In this document: positions 16,421-16,493 of the stretch, one piece after another | Position numbering within the stretch: the first letter of the stretch is position 1 | How the letters are laid out: each line of letters opens with the position of its first letter | NCBI GenBank assembly: GCA_036494925.1 | Contig: DASXNR010000124.1 | Location: 1-16,493 of the forward strand | Length of the DNA: 16,493 nt | From: JAMXLO01 sp036494925 | GTDB taxonomy: Bacteria; Pseudomonadota; Alphaproteobacteria; Acetobacterales; Acetobacteraceae | Reading direction: 5' to 3' | Notes under the pieces: model-generated | Told to the model about the DNA's origin: nothing | Database searches by the model: none | Seen by the model: the letters and a program-made list of their open reading frames with translations, nothing else | Translations under genes and position numbers: made by a program

Positions 16421-16493
16421 CCCCCCCCACAACCCCCCCAACCACACCCACAACACCACACCCACACAAACACCCACCCCCACACCCCCCAAC
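16421..16493. other. A/C-only low-complexity contig end
   Basis: The last 73 bases contain no G and no T, beginning with a run of eight C. This breaks off an otherwise conserved coding frame and contrasts with the mixed composition up to 16420. It is most likely an assembly or read-end artefact, not genome sequence. Confidence 0.7.

Noticed and set aside
16126..16485. Minus-strand frame with a Trp/Gly/Cys-rich start at the right edge
   Set aside because: The start lies in the A/C-only tail, and the rest is antisense to the AraC gene.

Overview
The window is a GC-rich bacterial contig end with dense coding on both strands and short gaps. The gene set fits an alphaproteobacterium, perhaps Rhodospirillales or Acetobacteraceae: GlxA-type AraC regulators, an orphan BrnA antitoxin, a SAM/cyclase/AAA/TPR protein, thiC behind a TPP riboswitch and LLM flavin enzymes. 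No rRNA or other taxonomic marker is present, so this placement is an inference. The right end dissolves into a 73-base stretch of only A and C and is probably the raw edge of a draft assembly.

Layout. (1) 171-1892: two tandem, closely related LLM-class (F420-type) oxidoreductases. (2) 1919-3310 (minus): a PCMH/BBE-type FAD oxidase. It is divergent from a GlxA-type AraC regulator (3410-4464) that is broken by three frameshifts. (3) 4536-4760: a small unrecognised protein, then 4800-5411 (minus): an MSMEG_1061-type PPOX flavoprotein. (4) 5676-11916: a signalling block with a 1119-residue SAM/class III cyclase/STAND-type ATPase/TPR protein, a membrane GGDEF diguanylate cyclase on the minus strand, and a divergent membrane histidine kinase without a partner regulator. 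(5) 12028-13119: a zinc alcohol dehydrogenase. (6) 13173-13436 (minus): a BrnA-type antitoxin without a toxin gene. (7) 13525-15530: TPP riboswitch and thiC. (8) 15801 to about 16420: an AraC regulator with a single-base frameshift, after which a TolB/FlgO-like domain continues in another frame into the contig end.

How the parts relate. The left third is rich in flavin-dependent redox enzymes (two LLM proteins, an FAD oxidase and a PPOX protein), and with the alcohol dehydrogenase it looks like accessory catabolic or detoxifying metabolism under local AraC control. The middle joins three signalling chemistries: cyclic nucleotide, c-di-GMP and phospho-His. The right third is housekeeping thiamine synthesis. 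Its riboswitch can be read to base-pair level as a translational switch: a 7-bp alternative helix uses the 3' strand of P1, and an 11-bp helix hides the thiC ribosome binding site.

I see no CRISPR array, complete insertion sequence, phage genes or clear defence island. The least ordinary items are the thiC switch, the broken AraC genes, the Lys-to-Arg change in the cyclase and the orphan antitoxin.
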